Counted from the first letter of the stretch, positions 54,201-64,000 are shown. The stretch: DNA of 64,000 bases from Balneolaceae bacterium (GCA_017640665.1 JAEPQE010000003.1:186001-250000); one strand, 5' to 3'. The notes: generated by a model not told the origin, from the letters alone. Program-made: numbers and translations.

Positions 54201-57200
54201 TCGTTTGCACCCGGAATCATAGTAATGGTACCATAATTCGTTGCTCCACCCTGGCCTGTGGTTCCTGTGTTAACAATAGTACCTGTATTGGGTATTAATC
54301 CGGTAGTTGGACGAATTTCAAGTCCAGTAAACTCAAGCTGTCCCGGATTGGTAGAGGAGGCTATATCAACATCGAAAACTAAAGCGGTGCTGGAGCTGCT
54401 TCCTGCATCGTAAGAAGCATCCAATTCGGTAGATCCTCCGAAAGCGGGTGACTCTGTAACCCCAATACTTGCTCCGGTATTCCACTCGTAGCCCGAAGGA
54501 GCTGATAAAATGAAGGTACCCGACGCAGTGTACTCTCCAATAAAGCCTTCCTGAACAAAAGGCCCTGTTAATGAAGTATAGGTAGTATTAGCATCATCTG
54601 CTGAAATAGCTTCACCTCCCGTAGCAGGAGTGATTTTTCGAATAGCCTGATCATATTTATCAGCCAAATAATCTTCAATACTTTCTCTTTCGGTTTGAGA
54701 AATACTTCGGCTATAGAAAATAAATTCTGCAATTTCTCCATCCCAGCTAATATTTATGTTCTCCGGATCATCTTTTCCACCTTTTCCGAGAATTGCCGTT
54801 GTTGCTGCAGCAGCTGAAATGGTGCCGGATGGAGGAGGGTCAGCGGCTGAACTTGGATTATTAAGAATACCATCTACAAAAAGGTCATAGGCTATTCCAC
54901 TTTCCCATTGTAAGCTGATGATTTGGGCATTGGTTGTCTGTATGTCTGAAAAGCTTTCTAATTGGTTATCGGCACTGTTAGTTAGAATTCCTGTTTTAAC
55001 TACATTCGTAAAAGATCCGCCGCCGTTTGCACCTGAAGCATCATATCGGATTGTGAGTGTTTTATCATCATTATCAGGGGTTTCTGCAATGAATAATCCT
55101 CTGTCGGTACTTGTTACGTCGGATTTAAAAACCACAAATAGACTAAATTCAGTAGCATTATCTATATAGTTAACATCCCCATCTGAGTCTAAAAAATGAT
55201 CTCCATTTCCTGCAAAACTTACTGAAGGTTGGCTATTAAAATTCGAGGAGCTTGCTACATAAGTAGGAGCTGACCCTGACCCTGCTGTTCCTGTATAGTC
55301 GTTACCATTTCCGCTTTGATCAGCCCAGGTTGTTATAGCAACTCCATCACCTTCAGAAATACCTGCATCCGCCCGTAACCATACTTCCAGGTCTGGAATA
55401 GTTTCTACAGGGCTAACATCTATTATGCGTTTAAGCGAATCACTTTTCAGAGCTCCATCACTTACAATAAAGCTAACCACTCGTTCCGGACCTGAAGCAA
55501 TGGTGGCGTAGTTTTTATAATCTATCGATCGGAGAGCTGCCTGATAGTCACTTAGTAAATTATTTCCTACCAGTTTCAGTCTTCCGGTTGAAGTATCATA
55601 TGTTCCTGTTATTCCAAACAGGGTGGAATATATGAGTGAGTCTTCCGCTGTTTTAAAATTCTCTGAGATAACAACAATGGCGCTGTCTAAACGAGTATCA
55701 TCAGGATCCGAAACTACAATAGTACTTGTTATCTGAACGGCAGCATCGGGATAGGCTAAATTTGTAGATTCAATAGCGCTTAACACAGGTTGTGAATTTG
55801 CTGCAGTAACGGTGATATCCCGGGTTTCTGTATTGCTGTTGTTGTCTCCGTCATTAACTACAAAAGAAATAGTTCGATCAAGTTCAACGGGGTCAGAACT
55901 GTTATTTTCATAAATTACAGCCCGAAGTGCAGCTTGATAATTAGCTTTAGTATCGGTTCCTGTTAGAGTGAGAATTCCGGTTCCTGAGGCGAAGTTTCCG
56001 GTAATGTTACCCGTATCAGTAAAGTCAAGGAAATCTTCCCCAAGAAAATAATTGTTACTGATGGAAATCGTAGCACTTTCCATATCGGTATCATCAAAGT
56101 CTTCCAATGTAATGGCAGAGGTAATAGCTACTGTACCATCACCCTCATTGTATGCAAGATCTCCGACTTCAATATTGGCAAGGGTAGGGGTTATCGTTGC
56201 ATCTGTTATATTTACATTTCTACTCACCGTATTGCTAACATCATCCCAGTCATAGATTTCGAATTCAACAGTTCGGGTATTAGCTGTAGGGTTCGCCGTA
56301 GAATTTCTGTAATCAACAGAGCGAAGTGCGGTTTGGTAGTTGGCTTTGGTATCTCGCCCTGTTAACAGGAGTACTCCGGTGGTTTCATCATAGAAGCCTG
56401 TAATACTTCCGGTATCCACAAAAATAAGGGAGTCTTCACCCGCTGCAAAATTGGTAGTTATTGAAACTCGTGCGCTGTCCATATTTAAGTGAGGGTCACT
56501 ATCAGTTACTGTAATAGTGTTTGTGATCTGCGTATCCGGGTCCCCTTCAGTAAAATCTATATTAGTGCCTTCAATAGCAGCTAGAACTGGAGCTGTGTTT
56601 CCCCATTTTTCATCAAAATAGGCATTTAAACTTGCAACTTGACCACCATTAAGGGCGGTATTCCAAGTGGCAATTTCAGCGATTTGGCCATCAAAGTTGC
56701 CATTTACATTTGTGAGAGTAATAGGCTGTCTTGTATTTCCAGAATTACCCCCCAGAGCAACAGTTTCATTCACAGCTGGCATATCATCAGCATCGGAAAC
56801 TGAGACTAATGAGCCTCCATTAACGTTAGCCGCCCAAACATTGGAGTCATGATAAGCGACCAGAATATAAGATTTATTAGTTTCTACTGAACCGAGATCA
56901 AGTACTCTATGTCGTACTGCATTTGAACCTCCCCAATTTGCATCTCCACGACTATATGCCTGAGCGTACAGTATGCCGTCTACAATGGTAAAATTATAGC
57001 CCCTTGCTCCACTTGCTTGTTCATAAATCACCTGGAAGCCGGAAACATCATTTCCGGTTCGGAAAGTAAGTGCAAACGATTTTTGGCTAAAGATGCTGTT
57101 ATTGATAAGAGTTTCTCCCGATTTAACTAATTCATCAGCAGCTCCATCAAATACCACTGAGCCACGTTCTCCAAAGCCATCTGTATCGTAGGTAGCATCA

Positions 57201-58798
57201 TTTCCCGTTGAAAAATCAAAATTGTTGGTCGTATTTAAATCTACCCATGTAGTAATAGATGCTCCGTCAGAAGTATTATCAATACCATCATCATCTACAT
57301 CCTGGGCATCCAGATGAAATACATTGTTTGAGATATCAGTGGTTAAATCTGTGAGAGTAGTAATTATGTCAATATCTCTTGTTACGGTATTGGTAGCATC
57401 TGTTCCATTATAACCAGTAATTGAAACAGTTCTTGTAAGAGAACTCGGAGAAGTCGGTTCATCACTGCTATATGTAACACTGCGGAGGGCACTTTGATAA
57501 TTAGCGAGCGAAGTGGTACCAGTAAGCAAGAGTTTTCCTGTTGAAGAAGTATATGTTCCGGTAATGGTACCATCTGTGAAGTTCAGTTGATCATCCGGGC
57601 TATCTAAATTTCCTGTGATTTGCACAACAGCACTATCGAGTATGGTAATAGTTGGATGGGAGTCTACAGTTAGAGTAGAAGTAATAAATACAGCCGAACC
57701 ACCTGCTGTATAAAGTTGTGTACTAGATTCAATGTTATTTAAACCCGGTACATCGGCTAACTCTTCTATAAAAGTTGAAGGATTTAACTGATTTTTATAC
57801 TCCGTTAGGATCCAGTCCGCAGATCGGTTTATATCAGAAATACGAACTTCATCCATAATACCGTCAACGGGATCACCAGATCGTGAAATTTGAAGAGCAT
57901 CTCCATTAGTTACATAATTGGTCACAGTTGTATTAGTGTTAAGTAAAACACCGTCTCTGTAAATAGACCGAACGGTTGGCCCTTTAACATAAGTGTAATA
58001 GTACCAAGTACTAATTGACCCTGTTGTAGGCGTGCTGAAACCACTTCCACCGTTGGTTCTGAATTGCATCCTAAGGTTACTTCTGGTGGTAGCTTCATAG
58101 GAGGTATTTGTACCTTTTGACACGTAATCGGGTGTGGCAGTAGATTCGTTATTTATCCAAAATGAAATCGTTATTTCATCGGTTATGTCGAGGGAATTAT
58201 CATCCGGTACACTAATGAAGTCTCCATCTGAAAGTTCAAAATCGCGTCCATTTCCAATCTGACCGGTTACCGTTGGTATACCTCCGGTACCATTCTCTGT
58301 ACCATCGTTTCCATTGGAAGTCCCATCAGATTCGGTAGCGCCACCATCCATGTGCATAACAAGCTGATAGTTTGAGTCCCAGGTGGAAGTAGAACTTTGG
58401 TTGGTAGTGATTCCTGAATCTCCATAATAAACGAAGAACTGTGTATCTACAGTAGGGCTTAGCGTAGGAAACCGAACCCAGAATACAATTTCACCTGTTC
58501 CTGAATTATAAGACTCCAGCTCAAAATCAAGTGCTGTGGTACCATCAGCAGCCGAAAAAGCAATATCGAAACCATTTACATTTTCTACACCGGTTCCTGG
58601 ATCATGAATAAAATCTGAATCTGTGATGTTGATAAGCACTGGAAAGTCAGTGAGGTCTGAACTTCCGTTTATACTATCACTTTCAACTATAAATTTTTTC
58701 CTGTTCGCAAAAGAGCCCAATTGAGCATGAACTAAATCAGAAATCCCGATTGCAATAAGAAAAAGAAATACGATATGTAGTCTATATCTGCTATACAT
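51266..58798 (-). CDS. Giant type IX-secreted multidomain surface protein (adhesin-like)
   Basis: 2510 residues. Signal peptide (IVFLFLIAIGISDLVHAQ), then a DUF2341 domain (residues ~30-120: FPVLINITDSDFIHDPGTGV) and a LamG/concanavalin-like domain (~120-330). Next come several cadherin-like repeats with the recurring ANYQ(T/A)ALR(S/A)VxY block, more LamG-like domains (ISFWINNESTAT; LSLNAYFDEKW; TLTIRYDASG) and bacterial Ig-like (Big_1/invasin-like) domains (PTVILNDGISTSTITVDLKD). The last ~90 residues are a type IX secretion sorting domain: NYPNPFNPSTTIPFGL, YDILGRKVQTLV, ASGVYFYRLVTD. It is probably exported and attached to the surface. It is paralogous to the gene upstream. Confidence 0.88.
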   Translation of the reverse strand: MYSRYRLHIVFLFLIAIGISDLVHAQLGSFANRKKFIVESDSINGSSDLTDFPVLINITDSDFIHDPGTGVENVNGFDIAFSAADGTTALDFELESYNSGTGEIVFWVRFPTLSPTVDTQFFVYYGDSGITTNQSSTSTWDSNYQLVMHMDGGATESDGTSNGNDGTENGTGGIPTVTGQIGNGRDFELSDGDFISVPDDNSLDITDEITISFWINNESTATPDYVSKGTNTSYEATTRSNLRMQFRTNGGSGFSTPTTGSISTWYYYTYVKGPTVRSIYRDGVLLNTNTTVTNYVTNGDALQISRSGDPVDGIMDEVRISDINRSADWILTEYKNQLNPSTFIEELADVPGLNNIESSTQLYTAGGSAVFITSTLTVDSHPTITILDSAVVQITGNLDSPDDQLNFTDGTITGTYTSSTGKLLLTGTTSLANYQSALRSVTYSSDEPTSPSSLTRTVSITGYNGTDATNTVTRDIDIITTLTDLTTDISNNVFHLDAQDVDDDGIDNTSDGASITTWVDLNTTNNFDFSTGNDATYDTDGFGERGSVVFDGAADELVKSGETLINNSIFSQKSFALTFRTGNDVSGFQVIYEQASGARGYNFTIVDGILYAQAYSRGDANWGGSNAVRHRVLDLGSVETNKSYILVAYHDSNVWAANVNGGSLVSVSDADDMPAVNETVALGGNSGNTRQPITLTNVNGNFDGQIAEIATWNTALNGGQVASLNAYFDEKWGNTAPVLAAIEGTNIDFTEGDPDTQITNTITVTDSDPHLNMDSARVSITTNFAAGEDSLIFVDTGSITGFYDETTGVLLLTGRDTKANYQTALRSVDYRNSTANPTANTRTVEFEIYDWDDVSNTVSRNVNITDATITPTLANIEVGDLAYNEGDGTVAITSAITLEDFDDTDMESATISISNNYFLGEDFLDFTDTGNITGNFASGTGILTLTGTDTKANYQAALRAVIYENNSSDPVELDRTISFVVNDGDNNSNTETRDITVTAANSQPVLSAIESTNLAYPDAAVQITSTIVVSDPDDTRLDSAIVVISENFKTAEDSLIYSTLFGITGTYDTSTGRLKLVGNNLLSDYQAALRSIDYKNYATIASGPERVVSFIVSDGALKSDSLKRIIDVSPVETIPDLEVWLRADAGISEGDGVAITTWADQSGNGNDYTGTAGSGSAPTYVASSSNFNSQPSVSFAGNGDHFLDSDGDVNYIDNATEFSLFVVFKSDVTSTDRGLFIAETPDNDDKTLTIRYDASGANGGGSFTNVVKTGILTNSADNQLESFSDIQTTNAQIISLQWESGIAYDLFVDGILNNPSSAADPPPSGTISAAAATTAILGKGGKDDPENINISWDGEIAEFIFYSRSISQTERESIEDYLADKYDQAIRKITPATGGEAISADDANTTYTSLTGPFVQEGFIGEYTASGTFILSAPSGYEWNTGASIGVTESPAFGGSTELDASYDAGSSSSTALVFDVDIASSTNPGQLEFTGLEIRPTTGLIPNTGTIVNTGTTGQGGATNYGTITMIPGANDSLIFSQQPTTTNVDSAITPAVRVQLVDQYGNSIEQAGIDISVALASGSSGNLNQTTPVATNVLGIAEFDTLSIDDIGTKELVATSSGLSPDTSSTFEIVNAGTLTGFKVERIPSGNISAKTAGQSFNIIITAIDGTATTVTTFNGTVVISSSCTMGTGQGTSSSFSSGVLSSTTVSITSVGNCTITATNSSGSEFGTSNSFTVSAGSASETTSTITASPTVILNDGISTSTITVDLKDTYGNNITSGGDAVVLSITPTALGSLGSVTDNSDGTYSATLTSSTTLGTDNITGTVNAASITDDANVEYAAFTHIWDSQLGSASDASNWEDTGNWNTGTVPGASSVVFIPATPAIGNEQPVIDVAGASVSSVTMETGASLTISGSINFSITGDISGGSVLGSNADSLTVGGDVLDVATINVGTVILDGSTAQAITNPHSYTNLVIDNTSGVSVEQNLTISDSLFMTSGELLIPSGLNLNVEGISYGTGTLRFQRAITGSMGWRILSSPVSSTFGDFLDGVLTQGYSGAFYDISSSPGDTLQPNVLTYLESFEGTDNQRYRAPTSSAQSLTAGQGMFVFFFDDIAADSRYNDPLPDTLDVGGQEFNGTMGEVDFNVTYTALADTGWNLVGNPFGATIDWDDVSSWTKTNLDATIYVWDPAANGGNGEYLTWNGSTGTLGSGLIAPFQGFWIKANSASPVLKVTTDAKTTGGAFLRKESNRERANEFPSFELEVNAEELQKKTSFIFTDTGSKLKDVLDGYTLLPLTENRIELNSLLSDGTPLSINNLPQLLTNRLTIPLEVRGYKDGVPISSDYTLRFINEENLPEDWLILLIDNETGEEINLLLDSEHTFFHSTKTKAKTANPSKQKSLISKENLDTRFSILITTEEIEANIPREIFLDQNYPNPFNPSTTIPFGLNEASNVELEVYDILGRKVQTLVNSPMNPGRYDIRFDAGSLASGVYFYRLVTDNNMFIKRFTLIK

Positions 58799-58893
58799 CA
58801 GCTTAGCGTACTAATAGCACAAATAATAAAATACAACTAGAATTGAAGTATTCCTCTGTAATTAACCTATTCTAACTTATCAGGAGAGGGGGT

Positions 58894-61800
58894 TTACTTG
58901 ATGAGCGTAAACCTTTTTACCATAACTTTGGTATCGGTTACCAAACGGTAGAAATAAACACCACTTGCCAGTGGACCTGCGTTAAATCGAATATCATATC
59001 TTCCGGGATTCATAGAGCTGTTTACGAGAGTCTGTACTTTCCTTCCCAAAATATCATAAACAACCAGTTCCACATTTGAAGTTTCATTCAGTCCAAATGG
59101 TATAGTAGTGGAGGGATTGAAGGGGTTCGGATAGTTTTGATCCAGGAAGATTTCCTCAGGTACATCTCGTTCAATTTGTTCAGTACTTATTTTGAGAGTA
59201 AATCGTGTCCCTCTGTTTTTGGACTTCTTTCTAATAGAATAATTAGGAGTGAGAGGACTATTTGATCTGGAAATTTTTGCTTTAGTACTATGATTAAAAG
59301 TATAAGAAAGCTCTTCAAGTAAATTTATCTCAGTGCCGGTATCGTTATCTGTTAGAGTTATGATCCAGTCTTCGGGAACGGTTCTGAGTTGATCCCACAC
59401 AACGGTATATTCACCCGAAACAGGTACTCCGTCTTCAAAAGCGTCAATATGCAGAGGTATAAACTGGCGTGAATTAAAATCTTTTGGAAGATTATTTATT
59501 GCAAGCTCACTTCCATCTTCAAGTAAACTATGAAATTCTATATGAGAAAAGGATAGAGGAAGTAGCCTGTAACCGTCTAAGTTGTCTTTGCCAACTGCTC
59601 CTTCATCAGAGAACATAATATTAGTTTTTTTGGATCGGCCTTGTTCTGATGTAACAGCTAGGGCTATTTGTACTACATCACGCTCATTTTCTACTTTCTC
59701 TTGTTGTTCTACGGAAGTACTATCCGAATGCAGGTTTGGTGCTTCTTTTCTTAAGAAACCACCACTTGTGGTTTTAGCGTCCAGATTAACTTTAAGTTCA
59801 GGACTAGCTGCATTCGCTTTTACCCAAAATCCTTGAAAAGGAGCAATTAAACCTCCGGTAGGAAGAGTTCCCGTTACACCATTCCAGGTCAGATATTCTC
59901 CTTCTCCGCCATTTGACGCAGGATCCCAGATATAGATTGTGGATTCAACATTTGTTTTCGTCCAGTTTGCAGCATCATCCCAATCGATGGTAGCCAGGAA
60001 TGGATTACCAATCAGATTCCATCCCGAATCGGCAGCAGTAGTATAGGTGATTCCAAAATCTACTTCGGTTCCATCACCTTCAAATTCCAGACCAATAACA
60101 TCTAAAGTGTCAGGTAGGGGATCGTTATATCTGGAATCACCAACTATATTTCCAAAAGAATATAGGAACATACCTTTCCCAGCCGGAACTTTTCCGTTTG
60201 AACTAATCGTGCCATCGCTATATGAGTCAGGACTGCGGTAACGTTGATTGTCGGTTCCTGGATAAGATTCTATATAGGTGAGTACATTAGGTTGAAGCGT
60301 ATCTCCGGGATTTGAACCGGTACTATAAAACGCTCCTGAATAACCCTGAGTAAGTACGCCATCCAAAAACTCCGTGAAGGTTGTATCGATTGGAGAGGAG
60401 AGGATTCGCCACCCCTGTGTACCGGTAATGGTTCTCTGCATTCGGATATTTCCGTTCACATATTCTTTCGCATTAGCAATCAAATTGGTACCGGATGGCA
60501 TAAACAAGGTGCCATTAATAAGTTTCAGAGAGTCAGAAACGGTTAAATTCGAGAAGAAATCGGCACCCTGTGTATTATCTAAAATCAGGAATACATAATC
60601 ATTAGGGGTAGTAACATCCTGATTTACTATTCCATCGAGTGTTACATAGCCTACCGACATATCAGAAATTGCTAAATTTCCACCCACGGTAACAGAATCG
60701 GTATTGCTCCCAAGTACTTCGCCATCCCCTGAAAGTTCTCCAGTTACAATAAGTTCTTTACCTCCTGATACAGTAACCGAAGCCCCTGATTCTATAGATA
60801 ACTGTAATACCGTTGTATTAGTAGTATTAACTACCGGCTGTTCGTTTCCTACTGAAGGGTTTGCCGGAATTAATACTTTATCTGCTGGTACGGGAACAGT
60901 ACCGGCGCTCCAGTTAGTTGCTAAATCCCAGTTTCTTGCGGCAGCTACCGAACCTACCGAGGATCTCCATATATTATTGAATTCAGCAAATTCAACCTGA
61001 GCATTGTCTGAAATTGCTACTGCATTTAACGTTCCTGTGATGGTTGCTGTACCGGCTATTACTGAAGAAGTTAATGTTGCCGTATAGGTACCATTTCCGT
61101 TATCTGTTACTGAGCTTAATGAACCATCTGTGGTACTTAAGACAATTGTTTCCCCACCAACAGTTCGGTTATTTCCTTCAGAATCTTTCAACTGTACGGT
61201 GATAGTTGAGGTAGAAAACCCATCATTTAATATTACAGAAGGACTTGCAGAAATGGTTGTTGTAGAAACGGAAGCCGCTCCGGGTGTAACATCAAAAGTA
61301 TTACTGGTTCCGGTCTCGGATCCGGCAGAATTGGTAGCAGTAATTGTACAGGTACCAAGGCTAGAGATAGAAACTGTTTTGGATGATAACACTCCACCAA
61401 CAAAATTTGCTGATGTACCTGCACCAGTACCTAATGTACAGTTTGAAGATATAACTACTGTTCCGGTAAAAGTATCCACCGTATCCTGGGCACCATCTCT
61501 TGCTATAATATCAATATTGAAATTTTGCCCTGCCAGCTTGTTCGCTATGTTTCCGGAAGGAGTTCGGGTAACTGTGAACTGAGTAAGTTGACCAAGAATA
61601 ACAACATCAAATTCATTACTTGTTGTATCTGCTAACCCCGAGCTTGATGCAGTAAAGGTGTAGGTTCCAACATCATCAACAGACAAGTCAGTAAATTCAG
61701 CTATACCAAATAAGTTTGTTTGTTTTGTAGTTGTACCAGAAAGAACACCTGAACCAGAAACCTGGTTTAAGGCTACACTGATATTCACCCGGCTTTCTTC

Positions 61801-64000
61801 TACCGGATTTCCAAACTGATCAATGAGTTGAACTCTGACAGCAGGAGAGATAGAGGAACTCACATTAGATGTTGGGGGATCAGCTACAAACTCCATTTCT
61901 ATCTGAGTTCCTGCGACCATGGTAAGTGTTCCATAACTAGTAGAACCACCAAGGCCTGTTGTTCCTGTATTTGTAATATTGCCGGTATTAGGTAAGTCTC
62001 CCGTAGTTGGACGAACTCTGAAATTTGAAAATACTATTTCACCTGGATTTGTAGTAGATGCCGCGCTTATAGTAAAAGTAAGTTGAGAACTAGAACTACT
62101 GGTTGGAGTAGATGAAATACTAAGCAAGGTAGTACCACCAAAAGCAGCATTAGTAGTAGCAGAGCCACTTGTAGGATCCCACTCAAATCCTGTCGGTGCA
62201 TTAAAAATAAATGTACCTCCATTGGCGAATTCTCCTGCAAAGCTTTCCTGAACTCTTGGCCCTGTTAATGTTGTATAGGCAGGGGAGGGAGCAATACTGG
62301 CATCATCAGCTGAAATTGCTTCTCCGCCTGTAGCAGCAGTTAATGACCGGATAGCAATGCCATATTTTGTGGATAGGTAATCTTCAACGGCCTCCTGATC
62401 ATTAATTGAAATTTCAGTGCCATACAAAATTACCTCGGCAATTAATCCGTCCCAACTCCCGGAGGCATCTTGTTCACCTTGCCCAATAATAGCAGTGGTG
62501 ACATCCGTAAGTACTCCAGTGGGTATATTTTGGAAAAAAGTAGGATTACTAAGCACGCCATCAACATAAAGTTCATAGTTAACTTCTGAAGTCCACTTTA
62601 GCATTACTATTTGGCCTGTTGTGGTTTGCGCGTCTTCAAAACTTTCCTGAGCAAATGCAACAGGTAAATCCCTCATACCCGTCTTAATCACATTGTCTCC
62701 ACCTCCGTTATCACCAGTATCATCGTATCTGATTGTAAAAGTGTCATCAGATCCACTCGGTGTGGTTGTCGTCCAAAAGCCCTGATCGGTATTTATATCA
62801 TCCGATTCGATAACAAAGAAAATGGTAAGTCCATCCAGTCCATTTAAATAATTTTCAGCGTCATCATCTTCGAGCCGCATTCCCGAACTTCCGTCAAACT
62901 CAATAGCATTTTGAGAATTAATGGTAGCTTCGTTTGTTTGGAAAAGTGGGGCTGTACCTGAAGTAGTGAAATTTCTGTTATTTCCACTTTGATCTTCCCA
63001 TCTTCGTACAACTCCGCCATCAGTACTGGCGCTACCTCCGGATGTGGCATCAAAGGTTCCTGCATCTCCTTTTAACCAAAACAATAGATCATCAACAGAT
63101 TTTGGGATACTAAAAGAAATATTTCTAGTAACAATATTGCTCAGATTATTCGATGCTTCATTATCATTGGCCTGAATTTCAACGGTACGGGGGATATCGG
63201 TTGGCGTAGTAACCCTGCTGGCATATTTCACTGTTCTTAATGCAGACTCAAAATCTGCTTTTGGTGCGGGACCTGTGAGAGTGAGCGTCCCGCTACCAAG
63301 AGTCCAAGCCGGTGTTATTCCAAATATAGGTTCAAAAATCAGCGTGTCTTCAGAACTGTCATAATTAGTTGTAATCTGAAAGGTCACACTTTCAATATTG
63401 GTATTATCAGGATCATTTAAAGTGATTGTTTCGGTAACAGCAATCGTATCACCAGAAGGATAAAAAAGGTTGGAAACTTCTACAGAGCCAAGAGTGGGAG
63501 CAGTATTTAAACTGGAGACAGAAATTGGTCGGGTAATACCGGTAGCACTGCTGTCGATTCCATCAAAAACACGGAATTCTATGGTTCTGTCTAACCCTGT
63601 TACCGGATCGGAACTTATATTTTCATAAGTTACAGAACGTAGCGCAGTTTGATAATTTGCTAAGGTCGTAGTTCCTGAAAGGGTTAATACACCTGTAGTG
63701 CTATTGAAAGTTCCTATTATTCCATTGGCATCAGAATAGTTGAGGATATCTTCCCCAAGAAAGTAGTTATTAATAAATGCCACAGTTGCGCCTTGCAAAT
63801 CTGTGTCATCATTATCTGCTACGGTTAAGTCTGACGTAGTTTGAACAGGGCTATCATCTTCCGTAAAGCTGATAGTTGAGACATCAGTAATAGATAAGGT
63901 AGGGATATCATTTGAAGGGATGATATCAATTTCACGTGTTACTACTCCGCTTTCATCATCCCAGTCATATACTACAAAGCTTATTTCTCTGGTAGCAGTT
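58894..64000 (-). CDS. Giant type IX-secreted multidomain surface protein, partial (5' end beyond window)
   Basis: More than 1700 residues are visible; the frame is open through base 64000 (TREISFVVYDWDDESGVVTR is readable near the edge), so the gene continues outside the window. It holds the same parts as its neighbour: cadherin-like repeats (LANYQTALRSVTYENISSDP), a LamG-like domain (LTIFFVIESDDINTDQGFW), a domain with NAPTGFEWDPTSG, Ig-like domains (PSVILNDGFSTSTITVQLKD) and a type IX sorting domain ending GVYFYRLVTDTKVMVKRF. The two C-termini are nearly identical over ~90 residues. Stop and next start are 95 bases apart; co-transcription is likely. Confidence 0.88.
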   Translation of the reverse strand, partial: TATREISFVVYDWDDESGVVTREIDIIPSNDIPTLSITDVSTISFTEDDSPVQTTSDLTVADNDDTDLQGATVAFINNYFLGEDILNYSDANGIIGTFNSTTGVLTLSGTTTLANYQTALRSVTYENISSDPVTGLDRTIEFRVFDGIDSSATGITRPISVSSLNTAPTLGSVEVSNLFYPSGDTIAVTETITLNDPDNTNIESVTFQITTNYDSSEDTLIFEPIFGITPAWTLGSGTLTLTGPAPKADFESALRTVKYASRVTTPTDIPRTVEIQANDNEASNNLSNIVTRNISFSIPKSVDDLLFWLKGDAGTFDATSGGSASTDGGVVRRWEDQSGNNRNFTTSGTAPLFQTNEATINSQNAIEFDGSSGMRLEDDDAENYLNGLDGLTIFFVIESDDINTDQGFWTTTTPSGSDDTFTIRYDDTGDNGGGDNVIKTGMRDLPVAFAQESFEDAQTTTGQIVMLKWTSEVNYELYVDGVLSNPTFFQNIPTGVLTDVTTAIIGQGEQDASGSWDGLIAEVILYGTEISINDQEAVEDYLSTKYGIAIRSLTAATGGEAISADDASIAPSPAYTTLTGPRVQESFAGEFANGGTFIFNAPTGFEWDPTSGSATTNAAFGGTTLLSISSTPTSSSSSQLTFTISAASTTNPGEIVFSNFRVRPTTGDLPNTGNITNTGTTGLGGSTSYGTLTMVAGTQIEMEFVADPPTSNVSSSISPAVRVQLIDQFGNPVEESRVNISVALNQVSGSGVLSGTTTKQTNLFGIAEFTDLSVDDVGTYTFTASSSGLADTTSNEFDVVILGQLTQFTVTRTPSGNIANKLAGQNFNIDIIARDGAQDTVDTFTGTVVISSNCTLGTGAGTSANFVGGVLSSKTVSISSLGTCTITATNSAGSETGTSNTFDVTPGAASVSTTTISASPSVILNDGFSTSTITVQLKDSEGNNRTVGGETIVLSTTDGSLSSVTDNGNGTYTATLTSSVIAGTATITGTLNAVAISDNAQVEFAEFNNIWRSSVGSVAAARNWDLATNWSAGTVPVPADKVLIPANPSVGNEQPVVNTTNTTVLQLSIESGASVTVSGGKELIVTGELSGDGEVLGSNTDSVTVGGNLAISDMSVGYVTLDGIVNQDVTTPNDYVFLILDNTQGADFFSNLTVSDSLKLINGTLFMPSGTNLIANAKEYVNGNIRMQRTITGTQGWRILSSPIDTTFTEFLDGVLTQGYSGAFYSTGSNPGDTLQPNVLTYIESYPGTDNQRYRSPDSYSDGTISSNGKVPAGKGMFLYSFGNIVGDSRYNDPLPDTLDVIGLEFEGDGTEVDFGITYTTAADSGWNLIGNPFLATIDWDDAANWTKTNVESTIYIWDPASNGGEGEYLTWNGVTGTLPTGGLIAPFQGFWVKANAASPELKVNLDAKTTSGGFLRKEAPNLHSDSTSVEQQEKVENERDVVQIALAVTSEQGRSKKTNIMFSDEGAVGKDNLDGYRLLPLSFSHIEFHSLLEDGSELAINNLPKDFNSRQFIPLHIDAFEDGVPVSGEYTVVWDQLRTVPEDWIITLTDNDTGTEINLLEELSYTFNHSTKAKISRSNSPLTPNYSIRKKSKNRGTRFTLKISTEQIERDVPEEIFLDQNYPNPFNPSTTIPFGLNETSNVELVVYDILGRKVQTLVNSSMNPGRYDIRFNAGPLASGVYFYRLVTDTKVMVKRFTLIK

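Noticed and set aside
61130-61582. 150-residue open frame antisense to the giant protein
   Set aside because: Generated by the repeat composition of the coding strand; same effect seen at several other places in both giant genes.
51266-64000. CRISPR or tandem DNA repeats
   Set aside because: The periodicity is from diverged protein domains, with no identical spaced direct repeats at DNA level.

Overview
The window looks like chromosome of an AT-leaning marine or saline member of the Bacteroidota/Rhodothermota side of the tree, most probably Balneolaceae (Balneola/Gracilimonas-like). The reasons are two giant secreted proteins ending in a Por/type IX secretion C-terminal sorting domain (NPFNPST...GVYFYRLVTD...KRF), paired DUF5916 outer-membrane proteins, DUF4402 pilins, many lipoproteins, frequent TTG starts, and a recurrent promoter-like TATCTT element 32-37 nt before start codons. 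Taxonomy is inferred; no rRNA or tRNA gene was seen. No insertion sequence, prophage or CRISPR array was found, and coding density is high with no gene-free stretch above about 300 bases.

Layout. 0-4.7 kb: tail of an Smr protein, a membrane-bound MutS-like ATPase, then on the minus strand two tandem GH16 glucanase lipoproteins and an esterase (glycan use). 4.8-10.5 kb: a redox block with a Rieske-glutamate synthase fusion, two tiny membrane proteins, a ferric reductase-like/Rieske membrane protein, an unknown Cys-motif protein and small accessory genes joined by ATGA overlaps. 10.5-12.6 kb: a YCII/DGPF protein, an ECF42-type sigma factor and an AHSA1/SRPBCC protein. 12.8-21.8 kb: an ECF sigma factor, a membrane HEAT-like putative anti-sigma, two DUF4097 proteins (one with an FDFE-rich repeat) and two DUF5916 proteins. 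21.9-36.7 kb: mostly housekeeping, with a BI-1 protein, hydrolase, YgjP-like protease, MerC-domain protein, FAD oxidoreductase, response regulator, outer-membrane barrel, plant-type ferredoxin/flavodoxin-NADP reductase, DUF502 protein, alaS and the pyruvate dehydrogenase genes pdhA-pdhB-pdhC.

36.8-51.0 kb (minus strand) is the standout. In transcription order it holds three small membrane or pilin-like proteins, a small beta-sandwich secreted protein, three DUF4402 proteins, one probable major DUF4402 pilin with its own terminator, a PapD-like chaperone, an usher-like outer-membrane barrel with a TPR tail, a fusion of a FliF C-terminal (RBM3) segment with FliG, a TPR lipoprotein, a MotA-like channel and a MotB-like protein with OmpA and three SPOR repeats. 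The usher, FliF-FliG, TPR, MotA and MotB genes are spaced by about 2-50 bases. No other flagellar gene is present. I propose, as inference, a cell-envelope machine in which a proton-driven stator and a reduced rotor are coupled to a chaperone-usher-type surface fibre.

51.2-64.0 kb (minus strand): two paralogous giant secreted adhesin-like proteins, the second running off the window end, lie just upstream of that locus and could be its surface partners.
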